Assembly: GCA_030837395.1 (NCBI GenBank)
Contig: JAUPKO010000344.1
Coordinates: forward strand, 1 to 12,200
Direction of reading: 5' to 3'
DNA: 12,200 nt
Source of the DNA: Actinomycetota bacterium
GTDB taxonomy: Bacteria > Actinomycetota > Actinomycetes > S36-B12 > UBA10799
The position numbers and the translations under genes are program-made. How positions within the stretch are numbered: position 1 is the stretch's first letter; every line of letters starts with the position of its first letter. Below the pieces are notes generated by a model. It saw only the letters and a program-made list of their open reading frames with translations. It made no database searches and was not told the origin of the DNA. Positions 1 through 6,327 of the stretch are shown one piece after another.

Positions 1-24
1 GCCGGTGTCAACCGCTGGGGTCAT
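1..24 (-). CDS. Start of an unidentified gene, cut by the window edge
   Basis: An ATG at 22-24 on the minus strand is preceded by a good ribosome binding site (AAGGGGG, five bases upstream). It begins an open frame reading MTPAVDTG before the window ends. It lies 17 bases after the stop of the 107-residue membrane protein gene and in the same direction, so it is probably the next gene of the Lgt-like/radical SAM operon. Eight residues say nothing about function. The call rests on the Shine-Dalgarno match and operon position. Confidence 0.5.
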
Positions 25-41
25 GGCTACCCCCTTCGCCT

Positions 42-365
42 CTACGTCACCAACCGCTGGACCGCCACAACGATGCCGATCACAGCAGCGACGACGAGCA
101 CCCCCAGGTAAGCCAGCACCAACCGGGTGTCGCGCAGGTAGCACTTGCTGCGGGTGAGCCCAGCCCGGCGGGCCCGCCAGTAACCGGCGAGCCCCATCGA
201 CGCGAAGACCAGCACCGCAAGTGGGCCGAAGATCCAGGTGAGCAACGCGACGGTCGCAAAGATGCACAGTTTGAGCGGGTCGAACTCGGCCGGGGCGCCG
301 TCCTGGGTCGGCGGGGGTCCGGGCACCGGCCGCTCGGGCACGCCTGACAGTCCGGTGGCACTCAC
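42..365 (-). CDS. Small two-span membrane protein of the radical SAM operon
   Basis: This is a 107-residue protein with no family I recognise. The chosen start is the GTG at 363-365. It overlaps the TGA of the radical SAM gene (GTGA) and follows a GGAGG site, which indicates translational coupling. The in-frame extension up to 467 runs inside the upstream gene and was discarded. The N-terminus (about residues 10-27) is proline-rich. Two hydrophobic segments follow at about 33-61 and 82-102. A basic loop (about 64-81, rich in Arg and Lys, with one Cys) lies between them and is probably cytoplasmic. Coupling to the radical SAM gene suggests a membrane partner or anchor for that enzyme, which is inference only. 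No catalytic motif is visible. Confidence 0.8.
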   Translation of the reverse strand: MSATGLSGVPERPVPGPPPTQDGAPAEFDPLKLCIFATVALLTWIFGPLAVLVFASMGLAGYWRARRAGLTRSKCYLRDTRLVLAYLGVLVVAAVIGIVVAVQRLVT

Positions 366-1978
366 AGGTGATTCCTCCACTTCATCGCATCGGCACCCAG
401 CCCGCCGCGCGACATCCGCTGCGCCGACAACGCCGGCCAGGCCTGCACGGCACAGAACGGCGCGCACTGATCGGCCCCAGCCTCATCGCGGGTGCCCACG
501 TGCACGCAACACTGCGTCAACCGCTCTTCGATCATCGTGTTGATGTCCATGAACGGCTTGACACTCACCCGCACCACCCGCTCAGCCAGCATCCGGCGCA
601 GCGCCTTCTGCCGCCCGGGCAGGCTGCTCGCCGCCAACTTCAGCAGCGTCGACATGCCCAGGTCGCAGGTCTGGCAGACGTCACGCCACAGGTCGCCGAC
701 GGTCGGGTGGCTCAGGCTCGACTGCTCGCTCAGCAAGCCCAGCAGACTGCTGAGGACCGCGGCCCGCAACTCTGCGGGCACCTGCTTGTCCGCGATGCGG
801 TTGGCGACCAGGCCCAGGTTCTCCGCCAGGCGATCCTCGCCGATCAGCGACACCAGCGACCGCCACTCGCCCGAGTCCGTGCGCAGCAGGTAGCCGATGC
901 TGCAGCAATGGGGGTGCGAGCACGGCAGGGCGGTGAGGTCGCGCCACGTCACTTGGCCGTCGGTCTGCGGGCCGAGCCGGGCGAGGGTGCCGGTGTGGGT
1001 GAGGCGGTCGAGCGGGTCGATCGCCGACGACCGCCCAGAGCCGAACACCGGTTGAATCGACACGCCCCCGACGTACGGCGTCGCAATCGCCAATCCGATC
1101 ACGTCGCCAATCTCACCGTCGTTGACGCCCTGGGCGACGGTCATGGTCAGGGTGGTGAACACCCCCGCCTCGCTGAGGCGCCGCAGTGTCGCGGCCTTGG
1201 CCTCGCGCAGGTCGCCGCCGCGGTGGTGGCGCGAGGCGGTGGCGGTCAGCCCGTCGAACTGCAGGTACACCTCGACCCGCTCACGGTGCTCGGCCAGCAA
1301 GGCGAGCAGGGCATCGTCGCGGACCAGTGTGAGGCCATTGGTGTTGATCAGGATGCGGATGACGTTGCGTGCCACCAGAGCACGGATGAGTTCGGGCAGT
1401 TGCGGGTGCAGGGTGGGTTCGCCACCGCTGATCATGACGACGTCGAGGCGTCCGTTCTCGCGGGTGAGGCGCTGGTCGACATTGGCCAACACCTCGGCCA
1501 CGGGCACCACCCCGGCCAGGTGCGGGGCGGATTCGGCGAAGCAGGTGGGGCAGCGCAGGTTGCACTCGTCGATGATGTCCTCGAGCAGGATGCACGTGTG
1601 TTGGGTCTGCATCTCACCGAGGCCGCGCAGGTAGCCGGCCGGCGCGGGGTCGAAGTTGCCCGGGGTGTCGGGCAGGTGCCACTTGGTGGGCGCGGTCCAG
1701 CGCTCCAGCCAGGTGAGGATCTCGGGGTCGTCCTCGTAGAGGGTGCGGATGAAGCCGTGCCGGGGGCAGCCGCGTTCCAGCCAGACCCGGCCGTCGCGCT
1801 CGGCGAGCCAACCGGTCAGCCGCTGCACCTGCGCGAGTTCGACACCCTCGTCGTGGCACTGCGGGCAGAACGCGTTGACGTATCGGCGGATGGTGTCACC
1901 GCGCAGCGGCAGTCCCTCGCCATGGGTGAGGTGGATCGGCCCGGCGAGGGCCGTTGCAGCCAGCGCGGGCGAGGTCAT
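362..1978 (-). CDS. Radical SAM enzyme of the tetraether lipid synthase (Tes/MJ0619) family
   Basis: This 538-residue enzyme reductively cleaves S-adenosylmethionine at a [4Fe-4S] cluster. Characterised relatives (archaeal Tes/MJ0619) join lipid tails by carbon-carbon coupling. The CX3CX2C cluster motif is C139, C143, C146 (CNLRCPTC). SAM-domain landmarks follow: SGGEPT (184-189), INTNG (211-215), LQFDGL (239-244), TVAQGVND (280-287) and QPVFGSGR (309-316). Family-specific parts are also present: an N-terminal rubredoxin-like CX2C...CX2H site (C38, C41, C71, H74), PCSHPHCC (352-359) and a C-terminal KPFMD...QCCVH...CX3C block (474-509). The second auxiliary cluster motif I expect just before the SAM motif (GCPxxCGLC) is absent. 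The start at 1976-1978 forms an ATGA overlap with the upstream membrane gene; no strong Shine-Dalgarno is visible, so coupling is likely. Family is confident, substrate is unknown. Confidence 0.88.
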   Translation of the reverse strand: MTSPALAATALAGPIHLTHGEGLPLRGDTIRRYVNAFCPQCHDEGVELAQVQRLTGWLAERDGRVWLERGCPRHGFIRTLYEDDPEILTWLERWTAPTKWHLPDTPGNFDPAPAGYLRGLGEMQTQHTCILLEDIIDECNLRCPTCFAESAPHLAGVVPVAEVLANVDQRLTRENGRLDVVMISGGEPTLHPQLPELIRALVARNVIRILINTNGLTLVRDDALLALLAEHRERVEVYLQFDGLTATASRHHRGGDLREAKAATLRRLSEAGVFTTLTMTVAQGVNDGEIGDVIGLAIATPYVGGVSIQPVFGSGRSSAIDPLDRLTHTGTLARLGPQTDGQVTWRDLTALPCSHPHCCSIGYLLRTDSGEWRSLVSLIGEDRLAENLGLVANRIADKQVPAELRAAVLSSLLGLLSEQSSLSHPTVGDLWRDVCQTCDLGMSTLLKLAASSLPGRQKALRRMLAERVVRVSVKPFMDINTMIEERLTQCCVHVGTRDEAGADQCAPFCAVQAWPALSAQRMSRGGLGADAMKWRNHL

Positions 1979-2625
1979 GTGCCCACGGTATCGATGATGA
2001 CGAGGCACATGCCGCCGAAGACCATGAGATGGATCGCCGAGCCGGTGAGGATCCCGAGCCATCGGCTGCGGGCTGTGACGCTCCGGACACGTGCCAGGAA
2101 GATGATGGCGAGGACCGCGGCGATGAGACCGACGAATGCGGGTGCAACGGTCGTGACGTTCGAGAACCGTTCAGCGAGGATGGGTTCGGGGTAGGTAGTC
2201 GGGTAGACATAGAGGTCACCGAGCCCACTCGGGGACGGGTCGGGGGTGTAGATGCCGGTCGGCGAGGGATAAGGACCATAGGACTGATAGCCGGGCGGCG
2301 GGGTCGGATCAACGGATGTCGAGGTCGGCCAGGGTGCGGCAAGTGTCGCCGCTCGATCGGTCGGGGAAGCTGTCGACGTCTCGTAATACGTCCGATCTGA
2401 AGTCGGAAGGTTCGCATAGCCCCACGACGACAGGATGCTCCCCAAGACTACGGCAGCGATCGTCACTACCGTGAGCGCGACCAAGGTGAGGAAGGCCCAA
2501 CCGATCACCGTCGAGGCCGAGAATCGTCGAGGTCTTTCGGGAGCAGATGGCTCACCCGGTTGAGTCGTCGGCCCGGCGTCCTGCGGCGGCGGTAGAGACC
2601 CCGGCGGCGGAGGTGGCGTTGTCAT
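1975..2625 (-). CDS. Proline-rich three-span membrane protein (second of a pair)
   Basis: This is a 216-residue envelope protein of unknown function. The start at 2623-2625 makes an ATGA overlap with the preceding gene and excludes a 67-codon extension lying within it. The layout is a proline-rich N-terminus (residues 4-32), a first membrane span (about 40-65), and a long Pro/Ser/Thr/Tyr-rich stretch (about 74-150, with repeated PSPTG and DPSPSG type units). Two further spans follow at about 158-177 and 189-211. The Pro/Tyr-rich stretch is probably extracytoplasmic. The last region resembles the third span of the upstream neighbour (LGxLxGSA followed by a conserved Cys), so the two are probably tandem paralogues. 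The gene lies directly upstream of, and is coupled to, the radical SAM gene, which points to a joint role at the membrane (inference). Confidence 0.85.
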   Translation of the reverse strand: MTTPPPPPGSLPPPQDAGPTTQPGEPSAPERPRRFSASTVIGWAFLTLVALTVVTIAAVVLGSILSSWGYANLPTSDRTYYETSTASPTDRAATLAAPWPTSTSVDPTPPPGYQSYGPYPSPTGIYTPDPSPSGLGDLYVYPTTYPEPILAERFSNVTTVAPAFVGLIAAVLAIIFLARVRSVTARSRWLGILTGSAIHLMVFGGMCLVIIDTVGT

Positions 2626-3416
2626 GGCGTCGCCAAGGGTTCGGGAGTCGGCTGCACAGCCTCGCCCGGTGGTGCATCGGGGGGTTCCGAGGCGCCCGGT
2701 GCATAGGTGGGGTAAGGGTCGCTCGGCAGCTCTGGACCTGGCGAGCTCGTAAACGGCATGTCGGGGCTTGTCGACTGGATCGGCTCTGGCGTCATGATCG
2801 GGGCTACCAGGGAGGGTCCAAAGCACGGCCCGGCACAGGTGATCAGGAACGTCGCAGACCCGATGAGGACACCCAGTCGGGTGCGGCTGCCAGGTGGTCG
2901 GGCGGGACCCGAACCCGACGGTGTCGGCGGCACCGGTACCGCGGCGGCCGGCGCACCTGGCCCGGCCACCGCGGAATGAGGATCGGCTGCGCGACGCTTG
3001 GCACGCGCAATGGCAATCGCCATCCAGATCACAAGTCCCAGTGCGATCAGCGAGGGGCTGCTGAACAGCACCGCCATAACCGTGCCGTTGATGGATTGGC
3101 CGTTCGGGTCCATCTCCGCGTAAGCGTTGTTGAACCCCAAGAACCCAACGAAGACCTGCAACACGGCCAGCCCGAAGTAGACCCCCACCGCCGGCCAGAC
3201 AACTGAACCGCCTCCGGACGATGTCGATGCCGGCGGTCCACCCTGGCCAGACTCCGAAGGCATCGGGCCCGTGGGACCCCCGGGTGGCGGCGGTGGCATC
3301 GGGCCCGGAGCAGGCGGTTGACGTCGAGGTGGGGGTGGAGGTGGGGGCACCGACCCTGGAGGCGGCGGGAGGGAACCAGGAGGTGGGGCCTGTGGGGGCA
3401 CCTGTTCGTCAGACAT
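2622..3416 (-). CDS. Proline-rich three-span membrane protein (first of a pair)
   Basis: This is a 264-residue protein without a family I can name. An 8-base overlap with the Lgt-like gene and a strong GGAGGAGG ribosome binding site support the start at 3414-3416. Residues 7-62 are extremely proline-rich (runs of four to seven prolines, GSLPPPP-type units). Spans follow at about 72-95, 112-137 and 180-207. A basic cytoplasmic-looking loop (138-142, RAKRR) lies after the second span. The C-terminus, from about 208, is Pro/Ser/Thr-rich and probably extracytoplasmic. Proline-rich tails before a small membrane domain are common in actinobacterial envelope proteins and often mediate protein contacts; here that is inference. 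The third span carries two cysteines (C194, C198), one of which aligns with a Cys in the downstream paralogue. Confidence 0.85.
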   Translation of the reverse strand: MSDEQVPPQAPPPGSLPPPPGSVPPPPPPPRRQPPAPGPMPPPPPGGPTGPMPSESGQGGPPASTSSGGGSVVWPAVGVYFGLAVLQVFVGFLGFNNAYAEMDPNGQSINGTVMAVLFSSPSLIALGLVIWMAIAIARAKRRAADPHSAVAGPGAPAAAVPVPPTPSGSGPARPPGSRTRLGVLIGSATFLITCAGPCFGPSLVAPIMTPEPIQSTSPDMPFTSSPGPELPSDPYPTYAPGASEPPDAPPGEAVQPTPEPLATP

Positions 3417-4236
3417 TGGCCGTCACCTCCTCCGGGCGCCGCGGCGTCCGGCGACCCGGGAGCACCGCATCGAACACGCCCCGCCGGGCGAGCACCACCA
3501 TCCGCCCTGCGATCAGCGGAAACACCAGCAGGATGAACCACTGCGACCGGGTGAGCCCCATGGCAACAGGCTCATTGGCACGGGTGAACTCCATCGCGAA
3601 GCGGGTCAACCCGTAGAGCAGCAGGAACACCGGGAACAACTCCCCCGGCGCGGTGATCCGGGGTCGCAGCCACATGAGGAGCGCGAAAATCCCCAGCAGG
3701 ACGGCGATTTCGTACAGGAACGAAGGGTGCATCGGCACGCCTGCCACGCAGCCCGGGCATTGCGGGATGGCTGCGGCCGCGGCTGGGTCCACGGTGATCC
3801 CCCACGGCAGGTCGGTGGGCCGCCCCGGCGCCTCGGCCAGGAAACACCCGATGCGCCCCACAGCCAGCGCCAGCGCGGCGGCCGGCGCGAACAAGTCGCC
3901 GGTGCGGAAGGGATAGCCGGCGTAGCGCTTGCCGAGCAAAGCGCCAACGTAGGCGCCGGAGAGCCCGCCCAAGATACTGCGGCCACCGTTCTGCCACGCC
4001 CAGGCAAGGGCGCCGACGCCATCCTGGGTAGCGGCATCGAGCATACCGGCGACACGTCCACCGATCGCACCGCCGATCAGGATGCCGGCGATCACCGGGA
4101 TCAGTCGGTCGTCCCAGGCGTTGCGTCGACGGGCCTCCAGCAGAAGCACCCCCAGGCCGACCGCCAACGCGAGACCGACGAAGAAGCCATGCGATTCGAT
4201 GGCCACGGGGCCGAGGTGGAACAGTTCGGGGTGCAT
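3409..4236 (-). CDS. Lgt-like membrane protein (divergent prolipoprotein diacylglyceryl transferase family)
   Basis: This 275-residue polytopic membrane protein has the Lgt fold. Canonical Lgt moves the diacylglyceryl group of phosphatidylglycerol to the lipobox Cys of prolipoproteins. Lgt landmarks are GRIGCF (127-132), LPWG (143-146), MHPSFLYE (169-176) and YGLTRFAMEF (208-217, keeping the Arg and Glu of the family). Key residues depart from the classical enzyme. The GRxGNF Asn is Cys (C131), the HGG His is Leu (S87-I-L-G-G), and the early WYG Tyr position reads SHG (15-17). A CPGC motif (160-163) is also present. It may therefore not be the housekeeping Lgt but a specialised lipid transferase or lipid-binding protein. 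The start at 4234-4236 follows AAGGGGG. It is the first gene of the operon that contains the Tes-like enzyme. Confidence 0.8.
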   Translation of the reverse strand: MHPELFHLGPVAIESHGFFVGLALAVGLGVLLLEARRRNAWDDRLIPVIAGILIGGAIGGRVAGMLDAATQDGVGALAWAWQNGGRSILGGLSGAYVGALLGKRYAGYPFRTGDLFAPAAALALAVGRIGCFLAEAPGRPTDLPWGITVDPAAAAAIPQCPGCVAGVPMHPSFLYEIAVLLGIFALLMWLRPRITAPGELFPVFLLLYGLTRFAMEFTRANEPVAMGLTRSQWFILLVFPLIAGRMVVLARRGVFDAVLPGRRTPRRPEEVTANV

Positions 4237-4263
4237 CGACGCCCCCTTCCCTGGACGACGGAA

Positions 4264-4297
4264 ACCGACGGTAGCAGAATCCGACGCCGTCGGTCAG
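4264..4297 (-). promoter_or_regulatory. Predicted promoter and overlapping operator of the Lgt-like/radical SAM operon
   Basis: On the minus strand, CTGACC (4292-4297) and TACCGT (4268-4273) form a plausible -35/-10 pair 18 bases apart, about 30 bases upstream of the Lgt-like start. A perfect 8-base inverted repeat (ACCGACGG at 4264-4271, CCGTCGGT at 4287-4294, 15-base spacer) covers the -10 and touches the -35. This is the layout of a repressor site. A near-direct repeat of GAAACCGACG recurs at 4303-4312 as GAAACCGCCG. The dyad is seen directly. Promoter and operator function are inferred. Confidence 0.45.
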
Positions 4298-4359
4298 GTG
4301 CAGAAACCGCCGACCTCGGGATGGGTGGCCGTCGCCTCAGGGCGCCGGACGGCCCGTCG

Positions 4360-4371
4360 TAGGGTCATGGG
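4360..4371 (+). promoter_or_regulatory. Possible -10 element giving a leaderless start
   Basis: TAGGGT at 4360-4365 fits the actinobacterial TAnnnT -10 pattern and ends six bases before the ATG at 4372. No good Shine-Dalgarno lies at the usual spacing. A transcript starting at or near the ATG would be leaderless. No convincing -35 hexamer is visible. Confidence 0.3.
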
Positions 4372-5688
4372 ATGACCGCCGGATTCGACGATCCTTCGAC
4401 CACCGTCCGCGAGACCTCCGCGGAGGCCATCGCCAACCTGCGCGTGGTGCTGGAACAGGTCGCGCTAGGGCGGTTGCGCTGCAGTGCGCAGACTCGCCGC
4501 CCCTCTGCTGCGGCTGTGTCGAACCTGGCCGGCTTGCTGCGCGATGGGGACTTCTACCCGGACGAGGCGATGGCGGCCTACGCCTGGCCGCTGATCGTCC
4601 AGGCGGGCGGCCTGACGGAACTGGCCGGCACCCGGTTGCAACTCACGGCGCGCGGACGCAAGGCAATCTCGAGCGCTCCGCACCCCACCATCCGCGCCCT
4701 CTGGCGGGCTTGGGTGAGCAAGGGGATCATCGACGAGTTCAGCCGGATCGACACCATCAAGGGTCAGCGTTCGAAAAACGTGTTGTCCTCAGTGACCACC
4801 CGGCGCCGAATCGTGGCCGCGGCCATTGCCGAACTACCCGTCGGCACGTGGCTGGACGTTGAGGATCTCTTCGCGCTGATGCACCGCGAAGGGCTCGACC
4901 CAACCGTCCAACGCAACGAACGGAGCCTCTGGCGGCTCTACCTCGAGGACCCCCAATACGGGAGCCTTGGCTACGCCGATTTCCACGACTGGACGGTGCT
5001 GCAGGGCCGGTACACCTTGGCGGTGCTGTTCGAGTACGCGGCGACGCTCGGGCTGCTTGATGTGGCGTTCACCGATCCGGCCGGGGCCCGAAAGGACTAT
5101 CAGGGGAACTGGGGCGCCGACGAACTGCCCTACCTGAGCCGCTACGACGGACTCGTTGCCGTCCGCCTCAATGACCTCGGCGCGTACGTTCTCGGGCTCA
5201 CGGAACGACCTCCAGCCACCCAGGAGGCCGTGGCCACCCTGCGGGTGCTGTCCAACCACGACGTGATCGCCCTGGGTGAACTGCCGCCCGGCGACGCGAT
5301 GACGCTGTCGGCGTTCGCCGAGCCGACCGCGGATCGGACCTGGCGGCTGTCGATGGAGACCCTGCTGCGTGGAGTCGCCGGCGGGCGAGACCTGGGGGAG
5401 TTGCGCCGACTGCTGAAGGGTGCCAACCATGGCCCGCTGCCCGGGACAGTGACGCGCCTTCTTGCGGACGCCGCGGAGCGCGCCTCGGCGCTTGCGGACC
5501 GGGGGGTCGTGCGCCTCGTGGAGTGCAAGGAGCCGGCAACCGCGGTGCTGATCGCGCGTGATCCGCGCACTGCCCCGTTCTGTACCCGGCTTGGCGAGCG
5601 GCATCTTGCCGTCGGGGCCGAGCACGAGGTCGCCTTCCGGGAGGCGCTCACCCAGCTTGGCTACGCCCTGCCGGTGGGCTCGACCTGA
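4372..5688 (+). CDS. Unknown 438-residue protein, possibly with a helicase-associated (XPB-like accessory) C-terminal domain
   Basis: This is a soluble protein with no signal peptide or membrane span. Two halves can be seen. The N-terminal and middle part (about 1-280) is helical, with a conserved-looking block around residues 200-280 (YADFHDWTVLQG...LGLLDVAF...LPYLSRYDGLVAVRL). The C-terminal part (about 290-435) reads SNHDVIALGELPP, then WRLSMETLLRGVAGG, LPGTVTRLLADAAERA and a final LAVGAEHEVAFREALTQLGY. That order resembles the C-terminal region of actinobacterial helicase-associated (Helicase_C_3/XPB-like) proteins. I recall this similarity but cannot test it. No Walker or nuclease motif is present, so any role in DNA transactions is inference. 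It is divergent from the lipid operon, with 135 bases between starts, and is the only plus-strand gene in the window. Confidence 0.8.
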   Translation: MTAGFDDPSTTVRETSAEAIANLRVVLEQVALGRLRCSAQTRRPSAAAVSNLAGLLRDGDFYPDEAMAAYAWPLIVQAGGLTELAGTRLQLTARGRKAISSAPHPTIRALWRAWVSKGIIDEFSRIDTIKGQRSKNVLSSVTTRRRIVAAAIAELPVGTWLDVEDLFALMHREGLDPTVQRNERSLWRLYLEDPQYGSLGYADFHDWTVLQGRYTLAVLFEYAATLGLLDVAFTDPAGARKDYQGNWGADELPYLSRYDGLVAVRLNDLGAYVLGLTERPPATQEAVATLRVLSNHDVIALGELPPGDAMTLSAFAEPTADRTWRLSMETLLRGVAGGRDLGELRRLLKGANHGPLPGTVTRLLADAAERASALADRGVVRLVECKEPATAVLIARDPRTAPFCTRLGERHLAVGAEHEVAFREALTQLGYALPVGST

Positions 5689-5735
5689 ACCACGTGCCGG
5701 CCGCCCGAGCCTTCGCTTTGCGAGACTCCCGCCAC

Positions 5736-5778
5736 CGAGGTGTCTACTCGTGCCGACCCAACGCGCCGCGACACCTCG
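5736..5778. terminator. Dyad downstream of the plus-strand gene
   Basis: A perfect 9-base inverted repeat (CGAGGTGTC at 5736-5744, GACACCTCG at 5770-5778) has a 25-base spacer and lies 48 bases after the stop codon at 5688. There is no T-tract. The convergent setting (plus-strand gene against the minus-strand tRNA) suits a bidirectional terminator, but a protein-binding site is equally possible. Confidence 0.3.
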
Positions 5779-5788
5779 CCCTGCAGCA

Positions 5789-5834
5789 GGATCGACCATA
5801 ACCGGGCGAATCGACCGAAGGTCATGGTCGATCC
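5789..5834. terminator. Second dyad, between the plus-strand gene and the tRNA
   Basis: A perfect 11-base inverted repeat (GGATCGACCAT at 5789-5799, ATGGTCGATCC at 5824-5834) encloses 24 bases that contain one further TCGACC. It begins 33 bases beyond the tRNA CCA end on the minus strand, where a tRNA terminator would be expected. No T-run follows on either strand. Its size and loop length closely match the neighbouring dyad at 5736-5778. Confidence 0.4.
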
Positions 5835-5866
5835 CCTGGTTCATCGTCGGTCCTGACCGGGTGGCC

Positions 5867-5943
5867 TGGTGCCCCCGACCAGATTCGAACTGGTGGCCTA
5901 CCGCTTAGGAGGCGGTCGCTCTATCCGCCTGAGCTACGAGGGC
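5867..5943 (-). tRNA. tRNA-Arg, anticodon CCU, with encoded CCA
   Basis: The minus strand folds into a full cloverleaf. It has a 7-base acceptor stem (GCCCTCG with CGGGGGC), D stem GCTC/GAGC, anticodon stem ACCGC/GCGGT around loop CTCCTAA, a 5-base variable loop, and T stem ACCAG/CTGGT with loop TTCGAAT. The anticodon is CCT, reading AGG (Arg). The discriminator A at 5870 is followed by CCA at 5867-5869, so the 3' end is encoded. The gene starts 12 bases after the feoC stop on the same strand, so it is either co-transcribed or uses a promoter inside feoC. Confidence 0.96.
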
Positions 5944-5955
5944 GTGGGCACGAGC

Positions 5956-6327
5956 CTACCGCGCCGGCCCGGACCCGGCTGCGGCGACGGATCGGGTGGG
6001 GATCGACAACGCCACCAGCACCGGACCCGGCCGCGTGGCCGATGGTCCGGCCGATCCACACCCCGGCGCCGCCCGGCCGTCGTCCGCGACCGCCCCCGAG
6101 GCGCATCCGCCGCAACCAGCCGATGGGCACCCAGCCGACACCTCCTTGGCTGCCAGCGCCCCCATGCGCACCAACTGCTCGATCGCCGCCGACACCACAT
6201 CCGCAGACAGCCCCGTGCGACGGCCGATCTCCGACACCGTCGGCACACCCGCCGCAACCTCGGCCAGCACTAGCCGCAGCGGCCCCGCACCACCCGACAC
6301 GCCCGCTCCCGACTTCGCTTCGGTCAC
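5956..6327 (-). CDS. feoC: FeoC-like winged-helix protein of the ferrous iron operon
   Basis: This 123-residue cytoplasmic protein is expected to modulate FeoB stability or activity. The GTG start at 6325-6327 overlaps the feoB stop (GTGA). Residues about 14-62 form a winged-helix-like segment (PLRLVLAEVAAGVPTVSEIG then LSADVVSAAIEQLVRMGAL), as in the FeoC/TF family. A Cys cluster C67-x4-C72-x2-C75 follows, with another Cys at about 90. Such clusters in FeoC proteins are thought to bind an iron-sulfur cluster or sense oxygen. The C-terminus (about 80-123) is an Ala/Gly/Pro-rich tail longer than in enterobacterial FeoC, which has about 80 residues. Order feoA-feoB-feoC and the overlap support the call more than sequence conservation does. 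Confidence 0.78.
   Translation of the reverse strand: MTEAKSGAGVSGGAGPLRLVLAEVAAGVPTVSEIGRRTGLSADVVSAAIEQLVRMGALAAKEVSAGCPSAGCGGCASGAVADDGRAAPGCGSAGPSATRPGPVLVALSIPTRSVAAAGSGPAR

Noticed and set aside
368..2194. Long plus-strand open frame (608 codons) opposite the radical SAM gene
   Set aside because: It is a high-GC antisense shadow: its composition is rich in Arg, Gln, His and Ala with no recognisable motif, while the opposite strand has clear family signatures.
4834..5844. Minus-strand frame of 336 codons opposite the 438-residue gene
   Set aside because: It has shadow-type composition and no motifs, and it runs across the dyads in the convergent gap.
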